In this document: piece by piece, positions 7,323 to 13,005 of the stretch
Position numbering within the stretch: position 1 is the stretch's first letter
Layout: every line of letters begins with the position of its first letter
DNA from: a virus
Length of the DNA: 49,560 nucleotides
Reading direction: 5' to 3' (one strand)
IMG/VR virus record: IMGVR_UViG_3300005613_003244
Span: 1-49,560 of that record
Notes under the pieces: generated by a model
Seen by the model: only the letters and a program-made list of their open reading frames with translations
Database searches by the model: none
What the model was told of the DNA's origin: nothing
Made by a program: the position numbers and the translations under genes

Positions 7323-7394
7323 GCCCACATAGTATAATGGTTATTACAGTTGATTTGTAATCATCGGATGGGGGTTCGATTCCCTCTGCGGGCT
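7323..7394 (+). tRNA. tRNA-Thr (UGU)
   Basis: Cloverleaf: acceptor GCCCACA/TGCGGGC (one A-C mismatch), a short D arm with GG in the loop, anticodon arm GTTGA-TTTGTAA-TCATC (one T-T mismatch), and T arm GGGGG-TTCGATT-CCCTC. The anticodon is TGT. CCA is not encoded. The two mismatches are tolerable but lower certainty slightly. Confidence 0.82.
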
Positions 7395-7395
7395 T

Positions 7396-7465
7396 TACGG
7401 GGTCGTCTAAAGGTAAGACAGCAGATTTTGGTTCTGCTTATCGGAGTTCAAGTCTCTGCCCCGTA
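7396..7465 (+). tRNA. tRNA-Gln (UUG)
   Basis: Acceptor TACGGGG/CCCCGTA pairs perfectly, the anticodon arm is GCAGA-TTTTGGT-TCTGC with anticodon TTG, and the T arm is CGGAG-TTCAAGT-CTCTG. The discriminator is G. CCA is not encoded. It follows tRNA-Thr after about one base, so the two are processed from one transcript. Confidence 0.93.
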
Positions 7466-7470
7466 GTTTT

Positions 7471-7541
7471 TGTGAGGTAGCATAAAGGTAATGCCGCAAA
7501 CTGTTAATTTGTTTTATGTCAGTTCAAATCTGACCCTCACA
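7471..7541 (+). tRNA. tRNA-Asn (GUU)
   Basis: Acceptor TGTGAGG/CCTCACA, D stem GCAT/ATGC, anticodon arm GCAAA-CTGTTAA-TTTGT with anticodon GTT, T arm GTCAG-TTCAAAT-CTGAC. All stems pair well. The discriminator is G. Confidence 0.93.
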
Positions 7542-7565
7542 GCTTAAAAATTCAAGTCCAAAGGG

Positions 7566-7593
7566 TTGACAAGACGATAACATATGGTAGAAT
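7566..7593 (+). promoter_or_regulatory. Sigma-70 type promoter for tRNA pair
   Basis: TTGACA (7566-7571), a 16-base spacer with GACGATAAC, and TAGAAT (7588-7593). The predicted start falls about 4-6 bases before the tRNA at 7604, so the tRNA transcript would have almost no leader. Confidence 0.8.
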
Positions 7594-7603
7594 GAGATAA
7601 CAA

Positions 7604-7684
7604 GCGAGTGTGCGGGTGGTGTCCCCGCAGCGGATCTTATAAGTCCGTGGTTTATCCAATCCGGGTTCAATTCCCGGCACTCGT
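7604..7684 (+). tRNA. tRNA with UAU anticodon (Ile-type) and a long variable arm
   Basis: Acceptor GCGAGTG/CACTCGT, D stem CGGG/CCCG, anticodon arm CGGAT-CTTATAA-GTCCG placing TAT at 34-36, and T arm CCGGG-TTCAATT-CCCGG. The variable region is 13 bases, TGGTTTATCCAAT, able to form a TGG/CCA stem, which is a class II (Leu/Ser/Tyr) feature. A UAU anticodon would read AUA, a frequent codon in this AT-rich genome. Charging identity (Ile or a class II amino acid) cannot be settled by eye. Confidence 0.75.
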
Positions 7685-7707
7685 ACTAGTGTTTATATTT
7701 ACCTTCT

Positions 7708-7781
7708 GGGGGTGTAGCCAAGCGGTCTAAGGCATTCGACTTTTAATCGAAGGATTCGTGAGTTCGAATCTCACCGCCCCT
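7708..7781 (+). tRNA. tRNA-Lys (UUU)
   Basis: Acceptor GGGGGTG/CGCCCCT with wobble ends, D stem GCC/GGC, anticodon arm TTCGA-CTTTTAA-TCGAA with anticodon TTT, T arm GTGAG-TTCGAAT-CTCAC. The 3' half is overlapped on the other strand by the C-terminal codons of an endonuclease gene. Confidence 0.92.
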
Positions 7782-8360
7782 ACTTTCTATAACTTTTTTT
7801 AGTTCATTAATACAACCTATTACGTTTTCTTTAACTTGTTTTGCTGTAAATCTTTTTACTATCCAACCGTTAGATTTACTAAAATTATCACGACGAGCAT
7901 CTATATTTTTTACTTTATTAGTATTATGTGTAGCCCCATCAATTTCAACGTCGATCTTTAAATCAAGAAAAGCAAAATCGTATTGATATAAACCAACCCT
8001 GTAATTATATTCCCAACCAGTAATATTACTCGATATTAATGCGTTTTGAAAAATTTTTTCCGGATAACTTTGCTTAGAACTGTGATTAACTAAATAAGGA
8101 ACCTTATCAGGATTTTCTTCTAAGTATTTTATTCTTGCTTTAGAAATTTTTTGTTTTGTTGCTTCTGAATGAGTTCTTTTGTGTTTTTTATTATATAGAA
8201 TTTGTGCATCTGACATATTACGAGATTTAAATCTTCCATTCTTTACGGCTGATAAAATTGTGGCTTGGCATACTCCAAAGTGATTAGTAATATCTCTCCA
8301 AGTATGTCCTTGATCATAAAATTTTTGTATTTCTACCCAGTTATATTTTGTTTTATTCAT
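7743..8360 (-). CDS. Homing endonuclease, Vsr/EDxHD-like
   Basis: The frame is open further upstream, but the ATG at 8360 (MNKTKYNWVEIQKFYDQG) starts a domain-like protein of 205 residues. The N-terminus has an HTH for site recognition (WRDITNHFGVCQATILSAVKNG). A NUMOD3-like helix follows (HKRTHSEATKQKISKAR), then a Vsr/DUF559-type nuclease core: QYDFAFLDLKIDVEIDGATH with RRDNFSKSNGWIVKRFTA. This fold is the one linked to I-Bth0305I and to environmental split-intein loci. It is free-standing, opposite to all neighbours, and its last 13 or so codons are the antisense of tRNA-Lys. Confidence 0.8.
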   Translation of the reverse strand: MNKTKYNWVEIQKFYDQGHTWRDITNHFGVCQATILSAVKNGRFKSRNMSDAQILYNKKHKRTHSEATKQKISKARIKYLEENPDKVPYLVNHSSKQSYPEKIFQNALISSNITGWEYNYRVGLYQYDFAFLDLKIDVEIDGATHNTNKVKNIDARRDNFSKSNGWIVKRFTAKQVKENVIGCINELKKVIESRGGEIRTHESFD

Positions 8361-8440
8361 AGCAATGATCTCATAAAATAAAATTAAACATAAGACTATT
8401 ACTTTATACACCATACTCGCCAAAAGGAGGAAATTATGAG

Positions 8441-8469
8441 TTGACAAAACGGTTGAGGGGTGGTATAAT
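8441..8469 (+). promoter_or_regulatory. Sigma-70 type promoter
   Basis: TTGACA (8441-8446), a 17-base spacer and TATAAT (8464-8469), nearly consensus. It drives the 46-residue gene, the phosphoribosyltransferase and probably the fractured guaC. Its -35 box overlaps a two-codon ATG-AGT-TGA frame that follows a strong AGGAGG at 8425-8430. Confidence 0.85.
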
Positions 8470-8509
8470 TTAGTCTGTAGATGTTCGATTGTGTTGATAG
8501 GAGAAAAGT

Positions 8510-8650
8510 ATGGAAGATTACAACTGGGAATATGTAGATGATAATTCTGTTGATTATCTTGACTCCATGACAGAAAGCGCATACTATGCAGATGAAAAGA
8601 ACGAGTGGGAAAAATACTATTACGAAATTCATGAAGAAATCGAATATTAA
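8510..8650 (+). CDS. Small very acidic protein, 46 aa
   Basis: An AGGAGA site precedes the ATG. The protein (MEDYNWEYVDDNSVDYLDS...) is dominated by Asp, Glu and Tyr, with almost no positive charge, as in some DNA-mimic or inhibitor proteins, though nothing else supports that role. Its TAA overlaps the next ATG (TTAATG), so it is coupled to the phosphoribosyltransferase gene. Confidence 0.65.
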   Translation: MEDYNWEYVDDNSVDYLDSMTESAYYADEKNEWEKYYYEIHEEIEY

Positions 8651-9132
8651 TGCAAACCCCTGTTTCTGAACAACTCATAAATAGAAGAACAGAAGATGGT
8701 AGTTGGTTACAGGGATGTGATCATACTACGATTCTTCTTAATCCTAAGATCAGAAATAAAATTATACTACAGTGCGTTGATGTTCTCAGATCATATTCAG
8801 ACAATTTTGATTCTATTGCTTGCTGTGGAATTAGTGGATTGTTGGTAGTTCCGCAAATTTCTGAACTACTTAAAAAAAATATTATTGTTGTTCGTAAAAA
8901 AAACGACAAAAGATATTCGCCTTTTCAGTATGAAGGAGTAGTTCCTAAAAAATATGTGATTATTGACGATCTTATTTGTAGTGGTAAAACAGTTAAACAT
9001 ATTATTAAAACCATTAGTGATGATTGTGTAAGAGCAGAATGTATCGGAATTTATTGCTTTCTAAAAGATAAGTGTGCATATAAATCAGATCACCCCTTGT
9101 GCAAAAGAGACTTAGGAATAGAATATTTATGA
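8650..9132 (+). CDS. Phosphoribosyltransferase
   Basis: 160 residues with a PRTase type I fold. The PRPP-binding loop KYVIIDDLICSGKT lies at about 101-114, with two acidic residues then SGKT, and CCGISGLLVVPQI (58-70) fits the preceding strand-loop. Members salvage purine or orotate bases by joining them to PRPP to give the nucleotide. It overlaps guaC by four bases, so a purine substrate (hypoxanthine, guanine or similar) is likely but inferred only from context. It is shorter than most bacterial Hpt/Gpt proteins. Confidence 0.8.
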   Translation: MQTPVSEQLINRRTEDGSWLQGCDHTTILLNPKIRNKIILQCVDVLRSYSDNFDSIACCGISGLLVVPQISELLKKNIIVVRKKNDKRYSPFQYEGVVPKKYVIIDDLICSGKTVKHIIKTISDDCVRAECIGIYCFLKDKCAYKSDHPLCKRDLGIEYL

Positions 9133-10019
9133 AAATTAATAATGATCCAAAACTAGATTTTGATGATGTTTTGCTTGTGCCACAAAGATCAAAAACAGCA
9201 TCAAGAAAAGAAGTAGAATTAAATAGAAATTTTTCTTTCTATCATTCAACTAGAACTTGGTCTGGTATTCCTATTTTTGCAGCGAATATGGATACCACCG
9301 GAACTTTTGCTATGTCTAATAAGCTAAGAGAATATAATCTGCCAACGTGTATTCACAAACATTACGAAATAGACACATTAAAAAATGAACTACTCTATCC
9401 AGACCATCAATGGTGGAGTATGGGAATTAAGGATAGCGACGTAACAAAGCTAGTAAGGTTTGTAGAACACACTGGTTATGTTCCAAATCTATGTATTGAT
9501 GTAGCAAATGGTTATACTGATGATTTTGTAAACTTTTGCAATATGATTAGAGAAAGATGTTTAACACAATGGAGCTTCAATTCTCCCATCATTATGGCTG
9601 GTAACGTATGCACTCCAGAAATGGTTCAAGAAATTATTCTGCATGGTGGAGTAGATATTGTTAAGATTGGTATTGGCCCCGGCAGTGCTTGCACTACGAG
9701 GCTTAAAACTGGATGTTTTACGGCAGATTCAAAAGTCAACACATCATCTGGCCCGAAGAACATAAAGGATGTTAGCGTTGGAGAATTGGTATTGACACAC
9801 GATGGCACATATCAGCCCGTAACAAATATTCATAATAATGGGTTCAAGGATAATCTTGTTGAAATAAATGGAATAACTTGTACAGACGATCATGAATTCT
9901 ATGTTGTCAACAAGTCTGATCAAGACAAGATTACTGAGTATAATATTCACGACTTTGCATATTGGCTAGAAGCAAAAAATATTTCCGAAGAAAATCATTT
10001 TATCATAGAAATTCTTTGA
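9129..10019 (+). CDS. guaC: GMP reductase N-terminal half fused to N-terminal split intein
   Basis: The start is the ATG at 9129 (MKINNDPKLDFDDVLLVPQR), matching the start of bacterial GuaC; the longer frame would begin inside the upstream gene. Residues 1-195 are the GuaC barrel: AANMDTTGTF, CIDVANGYTD, and catalytic Cys188 in GIGPGSACTTRLKTG. At residue 196 the sequence switches to an intein: CFTADSKVNTSSGPKNI (block A), VGELVLTHDG, and block B CTDDHEFYVV. It stops at 10017-10019 after 101 intein residues. The homologous enzyme would continue from TRLKTG straight into GYPQ. The remainder of the enzyme is encoded from 10887. Confidence 0.93.
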   Translation: MKINNDPKLDFDDVLLVPQRSKTASRKEVELNRNFSFYHSTRTWSGIPIFAANMDTTGTFAMSNKLREYNLPTCIHKHYEIDTLKNELLYPDHQWWSMGIKDSDVTKLVRFVEHTGYVPNLCIDVANGYTDDFVNFCNMIRERCLTQWSFNSPIIMAGNVCTPEMVQEIILHGGVDIVKIGIGPGSACTTRLKTGCFTADSKVNTSSGPKNIKDVSVGELVLTHDGTYQPVTNIHNNGFKDNLVEINGITCTDDHEFYVVNKSDQDKITEYNIHDFAYWLEAKNISEENHFIIEIL

Positions 10020-10084
10020 TGAACATATTGTAAAATTGTGTATAAATTGGTGATAAGAAACCTTATTTATATACGGAGATACAA

Positions 10085-10804
10085 ATGTCAAAATCAAATT
10101 ATAATCTATGTGAACAAGAAGTGAGAGATTTACTTAAAAAAGAAAAAAATGCTGACTATATTGCTGAATTCTATGGGTGTAGCAAGAGTTTAGTATACTC
10201 TTTTTGCAAGCAAAATAATATTGACTGGCCTAAGCTGAATTTAGTAGGTTATAAATACCATTGGTTGGAAGTAGTTAAAAAAAGTGGATCTAAAAATGGA
10301 CAAGTTTATTGGATATGCAAATGTAAATGCGACAAGGAAATAGAACTACCCACAAAAACCATAACAAGAAACGAAAGAAAATCCTGTGGTTGCTGGATGA
10401 AAAGTAAGCAATACAGCAGAAGTCATTATTTATGGAGTGGCTATGGAGACATACATGGAAAATGGTGGGGTAATATTAAGAGGGGTGCTGCAAAACGTTT
10501 TCACAAGTTTGAATTAGATATAGAAGATGCTTGGAATTTATTTTTACAACAGGATCGTAAGTGCGCATATAGTGGCGTTGTTTTAAAATTTGCCTTAACA
10601 ATGAAAGGATCTTCGGATACTACAGCATCTTTAGATAGGATAGATTCAAGCAAAGGTTATACACTTGATAATGTTCAATGGGTTCATAAAACTGTTAATA
10701 TAATGAAACAGGGACTGTCTGATAAAGATTTTAAATACTGGATTAAAACAATAGGAGATAATCTTGAAATTCAAACTAACGGAAGTCACAAAAAAAGAAG
10801 TTAA
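10085..10804 (+). CDS. HNH-type homing endonuclease lodged between split-intein halves
   Basis: 239 residues. N-terminal HTH (ADYIAEFYGCSKSLVYSFCKQ), then a zinc/DNA-binding segment (VYWICKCKCDKEIELP...SCGCW), then an HNH-like core DRKCAYSGVVLKF...ASLDRIDSSKGYTLDNVQWVHKTVN, a pattern found in many phage HNH homing enzymes. An ACGGAG site precedes the ATG. The last 13 codons overlap the start of the C-terminal intein gene in another frame. Its site between the two halves suggests it spreads the whole fractured locus by cutting intein-free guaC alleles. Confidence 0.85.
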   Translation: MSKSNYNLCEQEVRDLLKKEKNADYIAEFYGCSKSLVYSFCKQNNIDWPKLNLVGYKYHWLEVVKKSGSKNGQVYWICKCKCDKEIELPTKTITRNERKSCGCWMKSKQYSRSHYLWSGYGDIHGKWWGNIKRGAAKRFHKFELDIEDAWNLFLQQDRKCAYSGVVLKFALTMKGSSDTTASLDRIDSSKGYTLDNVQWVHKTVNIMKQGLSDKDFKYWIKTIGDNLEIQTNGSHKKRS

Positions 10805-11444
10805 TATTTCTCAGGAAATGTTTGACCTTACTGTAGAAAACAATCATTCATACTGTGTAGGCTTAGAAAAAATAATTGTACACAATTGTGGATATCCTCA
10901 ACTATCTGCTATAATGGAGTGTTCACATGCTGCTCATGGTTTAAGGGCTGGTAAAAGTAGACTTGGATTAATTTGTGCTGACGGGGGTTGCAGAAACCCA
11001 TCGGATGTATCAAAAGCATTTGCTGCCGGTGCAGATTTTTTGATGTTGGGTGGTATGCTGGCGGGAGCAGATGAGTGTGAAGGAGACTGGGAATATGAGT
11101 ATAAATGCGAAAGTAAGCCAGACAATATTGTGAATAAAACCTTAACTTGGTGGCAACCTATTGATCCTGGCAATAATGCAGAAAAAAGAAAGAAAACCTT
11201 AAAGTTTTATGGTATGTCATCACATAATGCTCAACAAAAATATGGAGGTATACAAAATTATAGAACAAGTGAAGGAAGAACTAAAACCATACCATATAAA
11301 GGATCTGCTTCTATTGTAGTAGAAGATATTCTTGGGGGATTAAGAAGTTCTTGTGCTTATATCGGAGCAACCTGCCTAAAAGACATGAATAAATGTGCAG
11401 AGTTTAATATTGTAAACAGAACTCATTTTGATCAAAGTTTGTAA
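10764..11444 (+). CDS. guaC: C-terminal split intein fused to GMP reductase C-terminal half
   Basis: It starts at a TTG (10764), set by AGGAG at 10753-10757 seven bases upstream. Residues 1-41 are the C-intein: MKFKLTEVTKKEVNISQEMF, then DLTVENNHSYCVG (block F), then a terminal VHN at 39-41. Splicing would leave Cys+1 (10887) followed by GYPQLSAIMECSHAAHG, the exact continuation of GuaC. Later blocks are LICADGGCRNPSDVSKAF, FLMLGGMLAG, FYGMSS and DILGGLRSSCAYIGA. The spliced enzyme would have about 380 residues; bacterial GuaC has about 347, and the extra length lies in an inserted loop after LAGADE. Confidence 0.93.
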   Translation: MKFKLTEVTKKEVNISQEMFDLTVENNHSYCVGLEKIIVHNCGYPQLSAIMECSHAAHGLRAGKSRLGLICADGGCRNPSDVSKAFAAGADFLMLGGMLAGADECEGDWEYEYKCESKPDNIVNKTLTWWQPIDPGNNAEKRKKTLKFYGMSSHNAQQKYGGIQNYRTSEGRTKTIPYKGSASIVVEDILGGLRSSCAYIGATCLKDMNKCAEFNIVNRTHFDQSL

Positions 11445-11776
11445 TGCCAAGAAAGATTTGTATTTATTGTAAAAAAAGAAAGAACTTAAAATCTTTTCCT
11501 AAGCACATTAAGTATAAGGATGAATTAGATACCAGATGTAGACAATGTATAAAAAAATCTTCTAAGCTATTAAGTAAACTTAGAAAACATGCACCACCCA
11601 AACCAGCAAGATGCGAAATTTGCAATAAGGCTAAACCACTTAATCTAGATCATTGTAGAATATCAAAAAAAATTAGAGGATGGTTGTGTACAGAATGTAA
11701 TACTGGACTAGGTAAACTGGGCGATAATATTGAAGGAGTAGTAAAAACTTTCAATTATCTTTATAAAAAGGGGTAA
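11444..11776 (+). CDS. Recombination endonuclease VII-like protein
   Basis: 110 residues. The C-terminal half CEICNKAKPLNLDHCRISKKIRGWLCTECNTGLGKLGDN is the endonuclease VII pattern (zinc-binding CxxC pairs, LDH metal site, RGWLC, N-GLG). T4 gp49 of this family resolves branched DNA before packaging. An N-terminal CIYCKKRK...CRQC ribbon precedes it. It abuts guaC (TAATG overlap), so it may be a resolvase or another selfish nuclease carried by the fractured locus. It ends 11 bases before the tmRNA. Confidence 0.78.
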   Translation: MPRKICIYCKKRKNLKSFPKHIKYKDELDTRCRQCIKKSSKLLSKLRKHAPPKPARCEICNKAKPLNLDHCRISKKIRGWLCTECNTGLGKLGDNIEGVVKTFNYLYKKG

Positions 11777-11780
11777 TAAT
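11770..11780 (+). promoter_or_regulatory. Possible promoter element ahead of the tmRNA
   Basis: GGGGTAATAAT ends seven bases before the tmRNA 5' end at 11788, the spacing expected for a -10-like box. Similar strings occur at 27685, 43506, 44093 and 47481 next to gene starts. No clear -35 box is present, so it may need a phage sigma factor. It overlaps the end of the endonuclease VII gene. Confidence 0.35.
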
Positions 11781-11787
11781 ATTTATC

Positions 11788-12141
11788 GGGCTGGTAATGG
11801 TGTCGATTGGATAATTATTTTTATGATTAGCAAGTAGTGGTTGATCGACAGGCCACTTTAAAAGTCGATTAAAAACGCTTTAACTGGCGAAACTCAGTTA
11901 GCACTCGCCGCTTAATTATAGCGGTGACGATCTTCGGAAGCGATGAAGGTAGCGTCCAAAAGATCGTTGTAAAATCCTTTCGCTCCTATCATAATCGACG
12001 GGTGGTAGGCTAAGATTTGTCGATAGGATTGGTGAATGTTGTTCATTCTTTAGCCAATTCCAAAATTTTATGAATGAAATAAACTTGTAGAAGTTATAAA
12101 AAGATTATTACAACACGCAAGTTCGACTCTTGCCCAGTCCA
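11788..12141 (+). ncRNA. ssrA: tmRNA (transfer-messenger RNA)
   Basis: About 354 bases. The 5' GGGCTGG pairs with 3' CCAGTCC, and the 3' end has a full T arm GCAAG-TTCGACT-CTTGC with discriminator A; the next bases are CTT rather than CCA. The 5' segment TGGTGTCGATTGG matches the conserved tmRNA start. An internal frame ...GETQLALAA then TAA (stop at about 11912-11914) is a typical tag ending in LAA, the ClpXP-type degron. The resume codon is uncertain: the frame is open back through TGG-less codons encoding KNALT. A pseudoknot-rich segment follows. tmRNA frees stalled ribosomes and tags the unfinished protein. No smpB was seen in the window. Confidence 0.88.
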
Positions 12142-12144
12142 CTT

Positions 12145-12420
12145 ATGAAAATTAAACTACTTTTAATACTACTGGCATTTTATTTTTTTGATACAATAAC
12201 TAGCCATCCAGTATTTTTATTCATAACAGACAATAGACCCAAAATAATAACCTATTGGAATATCTCTCCAAGTATTATTCACATAGATATAATTGCCGAT
12301 AAACCAATTATTTCACCAAAAGCCATATCTTATGAGTCAATAAACATATTCTTTTTCCCTAAAGATTTTACATTAATACATACAATAAGTATTACTAATT
12401 ATAAAACAAAAGAAATATAG
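12145..12420 (+). CDS. Small exported or membrane protein, 91 aa
   Basis: The ATG at 12145 starts four bases after the mature tmRNA end; the earlier TTG lies inside the tmRNA and is unlikely. MKIKLLLILLAFYFFDTITS is a signal peptide or signal anchor. The remainder is rich in Ile and Pro (SPSIIHIDIIADKPIISPKAIS), with no known domain. No good ribosome site is visible, so expression is uncertain. Confidence 0.5.
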   Translation: MKIKLLLILLAFYFFDTITSHPVFLFITDNRPKIITYWNISPSIIHIDIIADKPIISPKAISYESINIFFFPKDFTLIHTISITNYKTKEI

Positions 12421-12426
12421 CCGGTG

Positions 12427-12462
12427 TATTCTAACCTTAGATATCAAAGAAAGGTTGGAATA
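12427..12462 (+). promoter_or_regulatory. Leader hairpin that may mask a ribosome site
   Basis: TATTCTAACCTT (12427-12438) pairs with AAGGTTGGAATA (12451-12462) with one G-U pair, leaving a 12-base loop. The right arm contains the only AAGG-like ribosome site and ends two bases before the ATG at 12465, so folding would block translation. It could also act as a processing or stabilising stem. Confidence 0.45.
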
Positions 12463-12464
12463 TT

Positions 12465-12728
12465 ATGTTGATAAAAAAATCTATTGATCATCTAAAACAC
12501 AACAGTATGACATATGTGGAGCATCTAAAGTTTGCTTTTTTTCACGGATTAAGATGTTTAAAAGCTGGCGTCTTACTAATAATTCATTCAATAATTCCAG
12601 CGCTATTTCCAAAAACTGGATCAAAATTAGTTAATAAACTCAATAAAGATTTTACTGAACATAATGATTGGCTTGAACTAAAGGCTAAAATGGAAGCATT
12701 TAAAAACATATACAAATCAAATGACTAA
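12465..12728 (+). CDS. DUF6356-like membrane-associated protein
   Basis: 87 residues. The pattern MTYVEHLKFAFFHGLRCLKAGVLLIIHSIIPALFPKTGSKLV matches the DUF6356 family common in phages, with a hydrophobic central helix (about residues 30-48) likely in or on the membrane. The role is unknown. It overlaps the following coiled-coil gene by eight bases. Confidence 0.78.
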   Translation: MLIKKSIDHLKHNSMTYVEHLKFAFFHGLRCLKAGVLLIIHSIIPALFPKTGSKLVNKLNKDFTEHNDWLELKAKMEAFKNIYKSND

Positions 12729-12942
12729 ACAAACAGAAATAAAAGTATTGTCTTTAGAACTACAACAACAAGAAGTAATTGCAAATAATTTACAAAAGAA
12801 AATAGGCAGATACGAAAAAGCAAATTCTATCGTTAAAAATACTATTGCTCAACAAGACATTGATGATCTAAAAACAGAACTAGAAACAGCGGAACTGCAA
12901 AAAGAAATTTTGTCATCAAAAATAAAATCTCTCCAAGACTAA
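12721..12942 (+). CDS. Coiled-coil protein, 73 aa
   Basis: Almost entirely one amphipathic helix rich in Gln, Glu, Leu and Lys (LSLELQQQEVIANNLQKKIG...), with two likely coiled-coil stretches. It overlaps the DUF6356 gene. It may be a structural or scaffold-like protein, but there is no direct evidence. Confidence 0.65.
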   Translation: MTKQTEIKVLSLELQQQEVIANNLQKKIGRYEKANSIVKNTIAQQDIDDLKTELETAELQKEILSSKIKSLQD

Positions 12943-12951
12943 AGATTATGC

Positions 12952-12980
12952 TTGACAACTGCCGATAGATAGGATATACT
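12952..12980 (+). promoter_or_regulatory. Sigma-70 type promoter with GCCGATAG spacer
   Basis: TTGACA (12952-12957), a 17-base spacer containing GCCGATAGATAGGA, and TATACT (12975-12980). The leader continues GGGGGAAACACAGGAGGAACTACA, with a strong AGGAGG site for the ligase ATG. Confidence 0.88.
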
Positions 12981-13005
12981 TGGGGGAAACACAGGAGGAA
13001 CTACA

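Noticed and set aside
7604-7684. Reading this tRNA as Leu (UAA) or Tyr
   Set aside because: Shifting the loop to put TAA or ATA at 34-36 breaks the CGGAT/GTCCG stem or removes the conserved T33.
8361-8678. Long N-terminal extension of the minus-strand endonuclease to 311 residues
   Set aside because: The extra 106 residues lie antisense to a near-consensus promoter and a small plus-strand gene, and the domain-like protein starts at the ATG at 8360.
9129-11444. guaC as a pseudogene broken by frameshift or insertion
   Set aside because: Both breaks fall exactly at intein splice junctions, with block A/B motifs on one side and block F/G motifs (HSYCVG, VHN-C) on the other, and the exteins join cleanly.
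12130-12144. Upstream TTG start for the 91-residue protein
   Set aside because: It would put coding sequence inside the mature tmRNA 3' end; the ATG at 12145 is the better start.
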